From Anaeropeptidivorans aminofermentans (lineage in GTDB: Bacteria > Bacillota > Clostridia > Lachnospirales > UBA5962), in contig NZ_OW711693.1 of the NCBI RefSeq assembly GCF_940670685.1, positions 3,348,001 through 3,412,000 of the forward strand: 64,000 bases of DNA, read 5' to 3'. Below, piece by piece: positions 26,466 through 36,248 of the stretch. Numbering within the stretch: the stretch's first letter is position 1; each line of letters begins with the position of its first letter. The position numbers and the translations under genes are program-made. The notes under the pieces are model-generated. The model was not told where the DNA came from, ran no database searches, and saw only the letters and a list, made by a program, of their open reading frames with translations.

Positions 26466-26918
26466 ACGCCGCCTCCATACGTAAAAATTTTAGCTAACTA
26501 TAATATAGCACACTTCTTCTCTTCTTTCAAAATAATAAAAACGCTCTGGCTCTTAATAAATCTAAAATATCAATAAAAGATAGATGCATTTTCTAATAAT
26601 TTCTTATTTTAAGACTTCCTTATTCGTTGCATCGTTTCTATATATAGAAGTATTTCTTTTAATTTTTCTTACGATGTAGGAATACCGCCTTTCAATGTGA
26701 TATACTATAAAGAAATAAAGCTTTGCTTGATTTTCTTCATAAAGGCATTTCATAAGAAAAATGCAGGAAGGAAACAGGGTTATATAGAATCGTAATAAAA
26801 TGGAAATCCTATACTTATTGCATTTAATATGAAATATATAATCCAATTATGGCGTTTTAAATTCCCTGTTAATCTTACTTTAAAGGGATTTTAAAAAATC
26901 TACCTCCAAGGAGGCTTT
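26466..26918. other. Gene-free AT-rich spacer
   Basis: Divergent promoter region between comB and cls. I see no gene, repeat copy or clear hairpin. Confidence 0.5.
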
Positions 26919-28391
26919 ATGCTTACAAATATTTTAAGTCTTCTTTTTCAAATAACGTTTTTTGTTAATATTATCTTTGCTGCAATCATCGTTTTCCTTG
27001 AACGGAAAAACCCTGCCGTTACATGGGCATGGCTTATGGTTGTGCTTATATTTCCCTATATTGGCTTTATCGTATACCTGATTCTTGGTATGGAGCCGAA
27101 AAAGCACAAAACCTTTTTTGAAAAGTCCAAGGAAGACGAAATTATCCTTAAAAATTATGCTCTTTTGGACATTAATAAGGATACCCTCATTAAAAAGCAA
27201 AGAAGCCTCATGAATAAAAAAAATATCATGGATATTACAGGAACGGCTCATTTAAATGATTTGGTATATCTTAATCTTATGTCCGGAAACGCTCTATACA
27301 CCTGCAATAACAGTATCGATATATTTCATGAGGGAAATTCAAAGTTTGAAGCCATGTTAAAGGATATAAAAAATGCCAAAAGCTTCATACATCTGCAATA
27401 TTATATCGTTAGAAACAGCGATATTTCCAAAAGACTTATAGATGCCCTTTCTGAAAAAGCCCGTGAAGGAGTGGAAGTAAAGCTTCTTATAGACGGTATG
27501 GGCTCCCTTGCGACCCCTAAAAAGCTTTATGAACCCTTAATAGAAGCAGGGGGCAAGCTTGGAATATTCCTTCCGCCTTATTTCGTAAGAATAAATTACC
27601 GTAACCACAGGAAAATCTGCGTTATAGACGGTCTGTACGGCTACGTAGGCGGCCTTAACATAGGCGATGAATATTTAGGAAAGTCAAAACGCTTCGGCAA
27701 TTGGAGAGACTGCCATATCCGCATCGAAGGGGACGGCGTTCATTCCCTCGAAACAAGGTTTATAATGGACTGGAATTATTATGCGCCCCATGCAAAGGTA
27801 GAAGTCAAGAGTATGTATTTTCCTTCTGTAAAAAGGCCTAAGGGTGTAAGTATGCAGGTCGTTTCCAGCGGACCCGATACAAAATGGCCCGCAATCCACG
27901 ATAGCTTTATTAAAATGATTTCAGAAGCGAATAAATCCATTTATATACAGACGCCTTATTTCGTTCCCGATGATACCATATTGGAGTCTCTTCGCATAGC
28001 GGCCCTTTCGGGAATCGATATCCGCATCATGATTCCTGCTCATCCGGACCATCCCTTTGTCTACTGGGCGGCTCTCTCTTACCTGGGAGAACTTCTGGAT
28101 GCGGGAGTTAAATGCTATCAGTATGAAAACGGCTTTGTCCATTCAAAGCTTGTGATGATAGATTCTCTTATTGCAAGCGTCGGAACGGCCAATCTTGACA
28201 TACGCTCCTTTAAGCTTAATTTTGAGATTACGGCCTTTATATATGACAGCGATAAAACCAAGGCTTTTGAAAAGCAGTTTCTTGAAGATATGAACCATTG
28301 TACCCAGATTGACTTTGAATATTATAAAAACCGTTCCACTATGACTAAAATAAAAGAAGCCGTATCAAGGCTCCTTTCTCCTCTTTTATAA
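26919..28391 (+). CDS. cls: Cardiolipin synthase (phospholipase D family)
   Basis: A 490-residue membrane enzyme joining two phosphatidylglycerols into cardiolipin. Two N-terminal membrane helices (about 5-27 and 33-57) precede two HKD catalytic motifs: NHRKICVID near residue 230 and VHSKLVMID near residue 407, each followed by the expected G/N-rich loops (GGLNIGDEYLG; GTANLDIRSF). AAGGAGG lies 5 nt before the ATG. Single gene. Confidence 0.95.
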   Translation: MLTNILSLLFQITFFVNIIFAAIIVFLERKNPAVTWAWLMVVLIFPYIGFIVYLILGMEPKKHKTFFEKSKEDEIILKNYALLDINKDTLIKKQRSLMNKKNIMDITGTAHLNDLVYLNLMSGNALYTCNNSIDIFHEGNSKFEAMLKDIKNAKSFIHLQYYIVRNSDISKRLIDALSEKAREGVEVKLLIDGMGSLATPKKLYEPLIEAGGKLGIFLPPYFVRINYRNHRKICVIDGLYGYVGGLNIGDEYLGKSKRFGNWRDCHIRIEGDGVHSLETRFIMDWNYYAPHAKVEVKSMYFPSVKRPKGVSMQVVSSGPDTKWPAIHDSFIKMISEANKSIYIQTPYFVPDDTILESLRIAALSGIDIRIMIPAHPDHPFVYWAALSYLGELLDAGVKCYQYENGFVHSKLVMIDSLIASVGTANLDIRSFKLNFEITAFIYDSDKTKAFEKQFLEDMNHCTQIDFEYYKNRSTMTKIKEAVSRLLSPLL

Positions 28392-28505
28392 ATACAGTAA
28401 ACTTAAAATTTAACGGTAGCAAAAACCATATATTGCTTGGCCAAAAATAGAAGGTTTTTGAAAATCTATATCTTTTAGCCAGACAACTAGGTTTTAGTTA
28501 TCTCT
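28392..28505. repeat. Family A repeat, degraded copy
   Basis: ACAGTAAACTTAAAATT end and GTAGCAAAAACCATATATTG arm are visible; the right arm is decayed. Confidence 0.4.
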
Positions 28506-28594
28506 TTAAGTGAAAGTTTTTTTATATATTTTTATGGGGTAGGGCATCTCTGCCTTATCCTTATTTCAGGTAAATTTTCTAAGGATGTGTTTGA

Positions 28595-29347
28595 ATGAAA
28601 GAAAGATTTTGTTCCGAATTTTATATTGATTATCAGGGGGTAGACGAAAATCTTTGTACAAGCTTTCCAAGGCTTATGGGATATATTCAGGAGACTTCCC
28701 TCTTACATACGGAAAATTCGGGATACTCCATGAGCTGGTTTGCGGAAAATGAAAAGGCTTTTATACTTACCAACTGGGAAATTGAATGTATAAAGCTCCC
28801 CAAATGGGGCGATAAAATTAAAATATACACATGGCCTTCTTTTTTCAAAGGAATCTTGGCCACAAGAAGCTTTATAGCTTTTGACGAAGACGAACATGTT
28901 CTTCTCAAAGCGGATTCTCAATGGATTTATACAGACCTTATAAAAAAGAAGCCCTTAAAAATACAAGAAGATATGGTTAAAAATTACGGTGCCGTATACC
29001 CCGGGCATTTTGAAAAGGAGAACTTTCCTGATTTGGAAGGGTATTCTTTGGTAAATTCATCGATGGAAAAAGTAAAAAGAAGTGACACGGATTCTAATCA
29101 CCATGCAAACAATGTAAGCTATATCCGCTGGATTACAGACAGTATAGCTGATGAAATATATAACAGCAGAAGCTTAAATAAAATAAGCATAAAATATAAG
29201 AAAGAATGCAAGCTTAACGATAATATTGTAATAGAAAATTATGCGAAAGACGATTCCTTTTTAGATTTTGTAACCATCGTCAGAGAACCTGAAGATAAAG
29301 ATGCAGTACACTGCATAGCTCGAAGCCTATGGAATAAAATAAATTGA
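28595..29347 (+). CDS. Acyl-ACP thioesterase (FatA/FatB-like)
   Basis: A 250-residue double hot-dog thioesterase that releases fatty acids from acyl-ACP. The first hot-dog (residues 1-140) has FPRLMGYIQETSLLH and the second has SDTDSNHHANNVSYIRW, the conserved Asn/His catalytic stretch. The length matches bacterial members. AAGGATG lies before the ATG. It follows cls in the same direction about 200 bp downstream; both act in lipid metabolism, but a family A fragment separates them. Confidence 0.9.
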   Translation: MKERFCSEFYIDYQGVDENLCTSFPRLMGYIQETSLLHTENSGYSMSWFAENEKAFILTNWEIECIKLPKWGDKIKIYTWPSFFKGILATRSFIAFDEDEHVLLKADSQWIYTDLIKKKPLKIQEDMVKNYGAVYPGHFEKENFPDLEGYSLVNSSMEKVKRSDTDSNHHANNVSYIRWITDSIADEIYNSRSLNKISIKYKKECKLNDNIVIENYAKDDSFLDFVTIVREPEDKDAVHCIARSLWNKIN

Positions 29348-29486
29348 GTTTTAAAACCCTTAATACCTATTTGAAATGAATTTAATTTTTATGAATACAG
29401 CCAATAGCTTATGCTGCTTTATGCTATAGTCAATTTGCTTTTATTCTATTGTAAGTAATAAGCTAGAGAGAGTATAAAAGATACTA

Positions 29487-29783
29487 GGGCATGTCTGAAA
29501 GCTCCAAACTCTAGGATTTGCCATAAAAGTGCAGCTTCATCGTCGTAAATCCTCAAAATATGCCGTACAGGTTTACCCTGGGTAAACCTGCACGCTCAAC
29601 ATTTTTGCATAAAGCAAAAATGTAAATGCATGCTATCTTTGCGGTTTTCTCCTCGAATTCACACTTCCTTACAAACAATACCTTTTTAGCTTACAAGCTG
29701 AAAAATGTATTTCTGCTGTAAAATATAAATAAACTTTAGTTTATTTATTATTCTTGTCGGTTTGACCGTTTTCAGACACTGCC
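29487..29783. mobile_element. Family D MITE, copy 1 (297 bp)
   Basis: Ends GGGCATGTCTGAAA and TTTCAGACACTGCC form imperfect inverted repeats (11 of 14), and TA flanks both sides. The interior has nested hairpins (CAGGTTTACC/GGTAAACCTG; CATTTTTGC/GCAAAAATG) and a right half nearly identical to copy 2 (AATTCACA, TGTATTTCTGCTGTAAAAT). Non-coding. TA flanks suggest an IS630/Tc1-mariner-type transposase acting in trans. Confidence 0.7.
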
Positions 29784-31172
29784 TAGGCAAATTTCAAAAA
29801 TTACTTACAGGTCTATGCCTGTGTAATTTTTAAAGCGTGGGCCCTTTTAAAGCAGGCAAATACCTTTTTGTTTTTGTTCAATTTTTAAAAAACAAATTGA
29901 CAATGCTTTTATTTCATATAGATTCAGGGCATTATAAATCAAGTGGAATCTAAGTATAAAAATATGCTTCTTCTCACCGGCGTATCTGTATCTTCAGCTA
30001 TGAACAAATATTGATTTTCACTTATCGCTTTCAATTTACTATAAATTTTAATACTGTGGTTTTACGGATTATACCTATAAAAATAAAATTCGGATTCCTT
30101 CCCTGCCTAAATTGTCATACGCTAGGTTTGCAGGGGAACTTTTCGTCTATCTGCTTATTCTATAAATTCGTGCTTTTCATAATTCATAAAATTTCTCCGG
30201 TTCATCACATAAATAACTGACCGGAGAAATATATTGTAGATATAATGAAGTTAAAGATAACTAGCCTATATTTCAATCGAATTATCAGGAAAAACCATAT
30301 ATCAATGCTTTTGAAAAATGCACTGTTTTCGATAACACTATGTTTTAAAGCTTATAGGCATAGGTTTTACTACTTCCTTATAAGAATTTACCATAAGCTT
30401 ACAATATCTTAAATATCCATGCCGGAATTGTGTTTTTATACAGAATTTAAAATAAAATAATAGGCCTTCCATTTTGTATCAATGCAAATTGTCTATGCTG
30501 CAAAACAGCTTTTTATTCTTTAGATTACGTCCTTTTTGTCATATTTTACTAAAATCCTGCCCCTTAAAATCAAATAATTTAATTTAATATGTATTTAAAG
30601 CACTTTTTTTATTTTATAGTTGCTTTTTTGTGAAATTGAATATAAAATATCTCCTAAGGACTTTTTATACAATATAATATTGCCTAAAATCATTTCGTCC
30701 TTATCTAAGCTTCTCTTTATCAATAGTAATTCTTGTTAAAAATATTATGGTATTTTTAATTTCCTATGTTTATTTATCCAATTAGTTCGTTTTCTTCAAT
30801 AATATAATATTGTTTGATTTGATTATTTTTTAAGAGTAATAGTATTTTGTTATAAATATTAATATTACCCTTCAATTTAACTATAATAAGGCTGAAGTTT
30901 TTCCTTGATTATTCATAAATATTATGCTTTAATATATACATAGTTTTTGCCTATGTTAATTATTTATATCTTTTTCAATTATCGTCCACTTGTTTTTATC
31001 ACATACGTACATTGGTTTTGGTTTAGTTACTGCTGCTTTGTATTTCAGCTTAAAAATCATATAAGGTTTATGTATAAATATTATATTATTTATGCATATT
31101 GTTATGATGTGTTTAAGCTTAAATATATGCCGAAAGGCAAATCATTTTTATGATTGGGGAGGTTGCTTTACA
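29784..31172. other. 1.4-kb gene-free AT-rich spacer
   Basis: Contains a family C end fragment near 29890 (AAATTGACAATGC), a hairpin at 29800-29834, the hairpin at 30191-30230 and a degraded family A copy at about 30285-30410. 30560-31150 is extremely AT-rich with no credible gene; it may contain the promoter of the DUF3100 operon. Confidence 0.5.
30191..30230. terminator. Isolated perfect hairpin
   Basis: ATTTCTCCGGT and ACCGGAGAAAT arms around 18 nt; on the minus strand a TTTTATG tail follows. There is no adjacent gene to terminate, so it may mark an unannotated transcript. Confidence 0.35.
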
Positions 31173-32018
31173 ATGACAGAAACAAAAAAAGGACTTTTTA
31201 GCGACTGGAAGGTGCATCTTTTATGTATCGTTCTCGTTATAGTCGCAGAATTCATCGGGAACAAAAGATTTGCTTTTGAAATCGGAAGCTTTCCAATGAG
31301 TTTTACGCTTCTGCCTATGCTTTACGTTCTTATCATAGGACTTATCCTCGGCGGATTTAAACTCATCGATCAAGAAAGCATGAAAACCGCGTCGCCTTAT
31401 ATCGGAATATCCGTTATGTGGCTCATCGCTAAAATGGGCGCTCAGATCGGTCCTAATATTGAGCCGGTTCTTGCCGCGGGTCCTATCCTTATCCTTCAGG
31501 AAATAGGTAACCTTGGACCAGTATTCTTTTCAATGCCCGTCGCCGTATATGTGTTTAAAATGGGTAGGCAGGCCGTCGGCGCCAGTTTCTCCATATCCCG
31601 TGAGGGCGGTATCGCCATCATCGGCAGCCTTTACGGTCTTGACTCTCCAGAAGGTCAGGGTGTTATGGGTGCTTACATAACAGGTACGGTTATCGGTACT
31701 ATATTCAATGCAATCATGGCTTCCGTTCTTCTTGCAACAGGTGTATTTAGCCCTGAAGCTCTTGGTATGGCCGCCGGAACAGGTTCCGCCTCCATGATGG
31801 CTGCCGCTCTTGCTCCTGTAGTTGAGGCATTCCCTCACATGGCTGACGAGCTTTCCGCTTATGCTGCTGCAAGTCAGGTTCTTACAGCCTTTGACGGCCT
31901 TTATATTAACCTTTTCGTTGCTCTTCCTGTAGCTAACTGGCTTTATAAAGTTTGCGGCGGCGCCGAAAAACACGCTGCTAACGAAGCAAAGAAAGCTGCG
32001 AAAAAGGCAAGAGGTTAA
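31173..32018 (+). CDS. DUF3100 integral membrane protein
   Basis: A 281-residue protein with about eight transmembrane segments. It has a DUF3100-type N-terminal half (EFIGNKRFAFEIGSFPMSFTLLPMLYVLIIG) and a conserved Gly/Ala-rich second half (SREGGIAIIGSLYGLDSPEGQG, AAGTGSASMMAAALAP). The basic tail is KKAAKKARG. The start at 31173 follows GGGGAGG by 10 nt; an upstream ATG at 31092 lacks an RBS. It forms an operon with the membrane gene 34 nt downstream. Probably a two-protein transporter; substrate unknown. Confidence 0.85.
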   Translation: MTETKKGLFSDWKVHLLCIVLVIVAEFIGNKRFAFEIGSFPMSFTLLPMLYVLIIGLILGGFKLIDQESMKTASPYIGISVMWLIAKMGAQIGPNIEPVLAAGPILILQEIGNLGPVFFSMPVAVYVFKMGRQAVGASFSISREGGIAIIGSLYGLDSPEGQGVMGAYITGTVIGTIFNAIMASVLLATGVFSPEALGMAAGTGSASMMAAALAPVVEAFPHMADELSAYAAASQVLTAFDGLYINLFVALPVANWLYKVCGGAEKHAANEAKKAAKKARG

Positions 32019-32052
32019 TTGTCTTACTATTATTGGATATGGAGGTTAAAAA

Positions 32053-32685
32053 ATGGGTAACAATAAAGATGATAAAGTTAATGCCCCGAAGGACAGAGAC
32101 TATACATTAGAAGAATTAAAAAAGGCCACCATTAAAGATTCTGATGCGTTTCAGGATGAATTTGAAATGGTTGCTGAAGAAGTAGAGCTTAAGGCAGGCG
32201 TTGACGAAAAAGAGCTTTGGATAGTTAGAATTAAGGTTCTTCTTTTATCAGGTATTTTCGCCATGATAGGAAATTATATAAATACCATGAAATCAGGAAA
32301 CCCTATTTCTCCTATTGAAATACTCCCTGCCATGCTTGCTATGTTTGTAATTATCATTGTAAGCTGCTTCCTTGATGACTTCTTAAGAAAAAACACTAAA
32401 ATCAGCTTACCTACCATCGTTTATATTTCTCTTATTGCTATGATATTAAGTATCCCCGGCGTTCCTTTCTCAGACGCTTTCGTTGAGGGAACAAACAAAA
32501 TAGGCCTTCTTCCTTTATGTACGCCGATTCTTGCCTATGCAGGTATTGCTTTAGGCAAAGACCTTGACGATTTCAAAAAGCAAGGTATCGGTATTGTTGT
32601 AGTTGCATGTATGGCCTTCGTTGGTACTTATGTTTCTTCAGCAATCGTATCCGAAGTTCTCCTTAGACTTTTCGGAAGAGTTTAA
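32053..32685 (+). CDS. Membrane partner of the DUF3100 protein
   Basis: 210 residues. A charged cytoplasmic N-terminus (about 55 residues, Asp/Glu/Lys-rich) is followed by about five membrane helices (LLLSGIFAMIGNYI; EILPAMLAMFVIIIVSCF; IVYISLIAMILSIPG; LCTPILAYAGIALG; IGIVVVACMAFVGTYV). GGAGG lies before the ATG. I do not recognise a named family with confidence; tight coupling to DUF3100 and the shared terminator suggest they form one complex. Confidence 0.75.
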   Translation: MGNNKDDKVNAPKDRDYTLEELKKATIKDSDAFQDEFEMVAEEVELKAGVDEKELWIVRIKVLLLSGIFAMIGNYINTMKSGNPISPIEILPAMLAMFVIIIVSCFLDDFLRKNTKISLPTIVYISLIAMILSIPGVPFSDAFVEGTNKIGLLPLCTPILAYAGIALGKDLDDFKKQGIGIVVVACMAFVGTYVSSAIVSEVLLRLFGRV

Positions 32686-32696
32686 TATTAATATTC

Positions 32697-32722
32697 AAAG
32701 GCGGCTTAAGCCGCCTTTTTTA
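32697..32722 (+). terminator. Terminator of the DUF3100 operon
   Basis: AAAGGCGGCTT and AAGCCGCCTTT arms followed by TTTAA. Confidence 0.9.
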
Positions 32723-33206
32723 ATTTCTTTGTTATGCAGTTAATTTCCTTTTATTCCGAAGGAAATATTTGAACTGAGATGGTTTAAAATAAGAGAAAAG
32801 CAATAAGAATTTTGCTACGCAAAATACCGTAGAATTAAAATACCATAAAGAGTATTTTAATTCCGCCAGGACTTTCCTTTTTTATTTGACCATAATGCGA
32901 TTTCATATTAAATCAAGTATAGAAAGCAAAAATATGTCTTTGGGATATGCTGAGGGCAATGCTGCCAAGCAGCGGCTCTGCATTACCTATGAAAACAAAC
33001 AGTAATAGGAACAAGTATAGGAAAAATAAAATACTGCAAATAAACCTTATATTTATTGTGCGTATAAAATAAGAATTAAGCTGTTTATGGCATAAAAGAA
33101 CGATGCCCACCTGCAGAGCTCCTAGCATTACATAATCCTTTATTATCTTCCTGCTTAGGGCCAGCGCTTACCATAAAATTATCTTTTTATTACCCTATTT
33201 AATTTT
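32723..33206. other. Spacer holding a family C repeat
   Basis: The repeat occupies 32787-32912. The rest is AT-rich. A minus-strand 71-codon hydrophobic frame at 32913-33128 has a weak AAGGA but no recognisable family, so it is not called a gene. Confidence 0.4.
32787..32912 (-). repeat. Family C repeat, inverted copy
   Basis: On the minus strand it reads as the copies at 58183 and 61780: an ATATGAAAT-type end, then GGATTAAAATA-like, TACGGTATTTTGC and AAAATTCTTATTGCTTTTCT. It contains the hairpin AATTAAAATAC/GTATTTTAATT. Confidence 0.65.
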
Positions 33207-33920
33207 CTACCCTTTTATAAATTTAATTATTTTCTTTTCTTCCGCTTCGGGATTCAGGATTCGTATTTGACTCCGTATTTTTTCTTCCGCCTCTTGAGGA
33301 ATTATTTCTGTCGCCTTTTGGAAAATATCTTCTCCAAAAAACCGCTCCGTTGTACAAAAGACCGTGGAAGACCAGCCGTATTCCTCTCCCTTTTTCGATA
33401 CCTTCTGCTGCCTTCCGCACATGGTTATAAACATTTTCATTTGAAGCTCCGTTATGGCGGCATCGAATTTGCTTTTGTCTTCTTTTCCAAATCCCCCAAG
33501 GGCCTTAATGCCATGAAGCGGCAAAGCCTCATATTCAGAAATAAATTCATATATTTTCTTAGCCATATTACTTACAAGACCGTTTTCATAACTCTCTGAA
33601 AAATCCATGGACTGCCTTCTAACTGCCAGAAAATAAGGATACCATTCTTTCGTTATGTAGCCGCTCTTTTTAAAAAACACTTTTCCGTAGGCAATGTCTT
33701 CTCTTTCGTCTAAAACCCGCATTCTCCATTCCCATGGGTCTGTTTCACTGTCTCCCGTATGCCATTTTACAGGAGTGTCATAGGGCGGATTTTCGTCCCA
33801 GCTCCAAGGGATTATAGTATATATGCCCTCACCTTTTCCGCCTCCCATAGAAAAGCCCGCTTTCTCCAAGGTTTCTATAAAATCCCCGTAATTTTGTATC
33901 TGCCTTTTTGTAAAATCCAT
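33207..33920 (-). CDS. AlkZ-related protein
   Basis: A 237-residue protein related to the AlkZ/YcaQ glycosylase group by family markers KWHTGDSETDPWEWRMRV, YGKVFFKKSGYITKEWYPYFLAVRR and YENGLVSNMAKKIYEF. AlkZ proteins excise alkylated or crosslinked bases; this short form lacks most of the HTH_42 repeats, so glycosylase activity is unproven. The ATG at 33920 has GGGAGGG 6 nt upstream. The minus-strand neighbour AdaA, and Tag at 38 kb, make an alkylation-response context plausible. A family D element separates it from adaA. Confidence 0.75.
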   Translation of the reverse strand: MDFTKRQIQNYGDFIETLEKAGFSMGGGKGEGIYTIIPWSWDENPPYDTPVKWHTGDSETDPWEWRMRVLDEREDIAYGKVFFKKSGYITKEWYPYFLAVRRQSMDFSESYENGLVSNMAKKIYEFISEYEALPLHGIKALGGFGKEDKSKFDAAITELQMKMFITMCGRQQKVSKKGEEYGWSSTVFCTTERFFGEDIFQKATEIIPQEAEEKIRSQIRILNPEAEEKKIIKFIKG

Positions 33921-33980
33921 AGATGGCCCTCCCATATATATTTAATAAGATAATCCTTATATCTTTTTTATTTCTCCTTA

Positions 33981-34288
33981 GGGCATGAAATCCAAACAAA
34001 AATCTATTTTGCTGTAAAATCGTGACTTCTTCATCGAAAATACTCGAAATGGCCCTGATATGTTTGCGTTTTTCTTCTCAGAACTTTTGCTTCGCAAAAG
34101 CCTGAGTATAATGCCAAAGGCATTATACTTAACGTCCGGTCTTCTCTCCGGTTTTACTCGAATTCACATTTTCTTGCAAACAATGCATTTTCAGCTTTAA
34201 AGCTGAAAATGTATTTCTGCTGTAAAATAATAAATAAACTTTAATTTATATATTATTTTTAGCGGTTTGACTATTTTCAAACACTGCC
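33981..34288. mobile_element. Family D MITE, copy 2 (308 bp)
   Basis: Starts GGGCATGAAA after TA and ends TTTTCAAACACTGCC before TA. Its right half (from about 34148) closely matches copy 1: AATTCACATTTTCTTGCAAAC, TGTATTTCTGCTGTAAAAT, GGTTTGAC. The left half is more diverged, with hairpins TTTTGCTTCGCAAAA and TAATGCCAAAGGCATTA. No coding potential. Confidence 0.7.
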
Positions 34289-34423
34289 TAGTATAGATAA
34301 ATATTAAAATATCTTTATCAAATTCAAATAAACCCTTGCTTTAAAAAGATTTATAAGCTTAAAGTTCTATTCTTTGCCGCAAGAACACTTTTCTATGGCT
34401 TTTGAAAAAACCTTCTGCAAAGC

Positions 34424-34978
34424 TTAATTTATTTTACTTTCCTTTTGGCGAAATTCTCCGGGAGACAGGCCTGTTGATTTATGAAACTGAATATAAAAGG
34501 AAGACTGGTTTTTAAAGCCGCTTTCCATGGCAATATGAAGAATATTGCTTTCACTCTCTAGAAGAAGCTTTTTCGCATGGCCTATACGGAGCTCATTCAG
34601 ATATTCCGAAGGGGTTTTTCCGTAATAATTATGGAATAAGCGTATCATACGGTTACGGCCGATACAAAGCTTTTGCATCTCTTTTTTTAACATATCTGCG
34701 TCTGTAAAGTATTTAAGGCATATATCTTTTATTTTTCCTGCTTCTTCCTTTTGGGTCTGAAATTCCGGAAGATCGGGACGGCATCGCTTACAGGGACGAA
34801 GGCCCGACCTTTGTGCTTCCTCCAGACTATCGAAAAAAAGAACGTTTTCCATTTTAGGGCTTTTTGATTTGCAGGATGGGCGGCAAAAGATACCCGTGGT
34901 CTTTACCCCATAGAAAAACTTTCCGTCGTAGGATGCATCACAGGCGATAGAAGCCTTCCATTTTTCTTCCTTCGTCAC
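34424..34978 (-). CDS. adaA: AdaA-type methyl-accepting AraC regulator
   Basis: 184 residues. The N-terminal Ada zinc-binding domain has four cysteines (C32, C36, C63, C66 in FCRPSCKSKSP and RPCKRCRPD); one is expected to accept methyl groups from DNA phosphotriesters. An AraC-type double helix-turn-helix follows (residues 95-180: YYGKTPSEYLNELRIGHAKKLL, GFKNQSSFYIQFHKSTGLSPGEFR). This matches Bacillus AdaA, an activator of alkylation-repair genes; the methyltransferase half (AdaB) is not adjacent. Confidence 0.9.
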   Translation of the reverse strand: MTKEEKWKASIACDASYDGKFFYGVKTTGIFCRPSCKSKSPKMENVLFFDSLEEAQRSGLRPCKRCRPDLPEFQTQKEEAGKIKDICLKYFTDADMLKKEMQKLCIGRNRMIRLFHNYYGKTPSEYLNELRIGHAKKLLLESESNILHIAMESGFKNQSSFYIQFHKSTGLSPGEFRQKESKIN

Positions 34979-35274
34979 GGTCCCTCGCCTCCTTTAATAG
35001 ATTCGTTAAGGCTAGCCTTAGCTGCTGCTGTTTTATAATAAGTTTTAATGGCCTTATTTATAAAAATATATTTAATAGATTGTATAAAGGGGTAACTTAA
35101 ACTTCAAAAACTATATTTTATCTATAATAACAAGACTTAAATAAAAGCTCATATTCTGGAGTAGGAAAAGATAAAAAAACAGAATTCTACCCAGCAGGCT
35201 TTGCAAATATTCGCAATTTACCCTGATGATTTACCTAATGATAAATATCTTCAAAGTATTGCTCAGCTTTCAGC

Positions 35275-35736
35275 TTATTTTTTCTTTGCAGAAGGCGGGC
35301 GGTTTTTCCCTCTTTTGATATTAATTTCAAGTTCCTGTAAAACTTCATAGGCATTATGAACTTCATCAAGAACACCGGAAAGCTTATGAGAAGGAATTCT
35401 TTCGGATAAAACCTCATCTGCGGCTTTTCTATAGTCGGCCTTATGCCTGGCATTAATTTCGGTCCAGTTAACTTCCCTGAAATACCCTATTGTCTCCGTA
35501 TTATAGGGAATTTTCCCTTGAAGCATTAATACTGCGATGATAGGGTATCCGGCATATCCTTGCCAATAAGTTCCGTTATCGCTTGAAGTATAGGTGTTTT
35601 CATTCCACGTAACTATATAGGTTTTGGAACGGCTTGAGGAAAGAACCTCTCCCTGATTTTCAAAAATTGCAATACGACCATCTGCAATAGCACTGTAGGC
35701 CTCATATATTTTTTCAATCGGCGGCAGTTTATCCAT
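35275..35736 (-). CDS. Conserved hypothetical protein
   Basis: A 153-residue soluble protein I do not recognise. A strong GGAGG lies before the ATG, which supports it as real. Features are an N-terminal helix, an alpha/beta core (KTYIVTWNENTYTSSDNGTY, GYAGYPIIAVLMLQG), and a Lys-rich C-terminus (KRGKNRPPSAKKK) that could bind nucleic acid. It lies between adaA and the selenium operon, with spacers of about 300 and 500 bp. Confidence 0.65.
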   Translation of the reverse strand: MDKLPPIEKIYEAYSAIADGRIAIFENQGEVLSSSRSKTYIVTWNENTYTSSDNGTYWQGYAGYPIIAVLMLQGKIPYNTETIGYFREVNWTEINARHKADYRKAADEVLSERIPSHKLSGVLDEVHNAYEVLQELEINIKRGKNRPPSAKKK

Positions 35737-35871
35737 AGGGCTTCCTCCATAAATTCATATTTTAAATTTACTTAGTACATACTATACTATTTTTATTTTA
35801 TCCTGTCTTCCTGTTTTTCACCTTATAATTTTATCACATTTTCTATGATTCCCATAGATATCGTGAAATAG

Positions 35872-36051
35872 CCTTAAGGGTAGTAACAAAATCCTATTTT
35901 TCATAGACGGCTTAATATACTAGAAGATCTTTATTGACTATAAGAGGACATTCACCTGAAAACACTTTTACAGCTTCACTACAAATGTTTTTAGGTTCAC
36001 TAAATATAAAATATACGACTTTTGTTCCTGTGATTAAACTATTCTACTATA
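35872..36051. repeat. Family A repeat interrupted by a nested insert
   Basis: Outer parts match family A (GTAACAAAATCCTATTTTTC left, ATATACGACTTTTGTTCCTG right). The middle, about 35927-36002, is extra and resembles, inverted, the extra middle at 41175-41290 (CTTTATT, GAAAACACTTTTACAG). Confidence 0.55.
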
Positions 36052-36148
36052 AATGAAATCTAGATTGCTTTCCAAGCCAAACTGTTATTTACTTAGTTTC
36101 AAGGCCTTTATAAAGCATATTTGCCGTATGCTCTAGGCTTGCGCCTAT

Positions 36149-36203
36149 TTATAATTAATAAAAGCCATAGGATAAATTATCCTATGGCTTTTATTAATTA
36201 TAA
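36149..36203 (-). terminator. Terminator of the yedE-tusA-DUF3343 operon
   Basis: 27-bp perfect arms around a single A, core AAAAGCCATAGGATAA/TTATCCTATGGCTTTT. It lies 45 nt past the DUF3343 stop. Confidence 0.8.
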
Positions 36204-36248
36204 ACTTAGATTTTTCTTATACATTTCCCGAAGAGAAACGTATTCATG

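Noticed and set aside
32913-33128. 71-codon hydrophobic minus-strand frame
   Set aside because: Only a weak AAGGA, no homology I can recognise, and AT-rich DNA easily gives hydrophobic frames.
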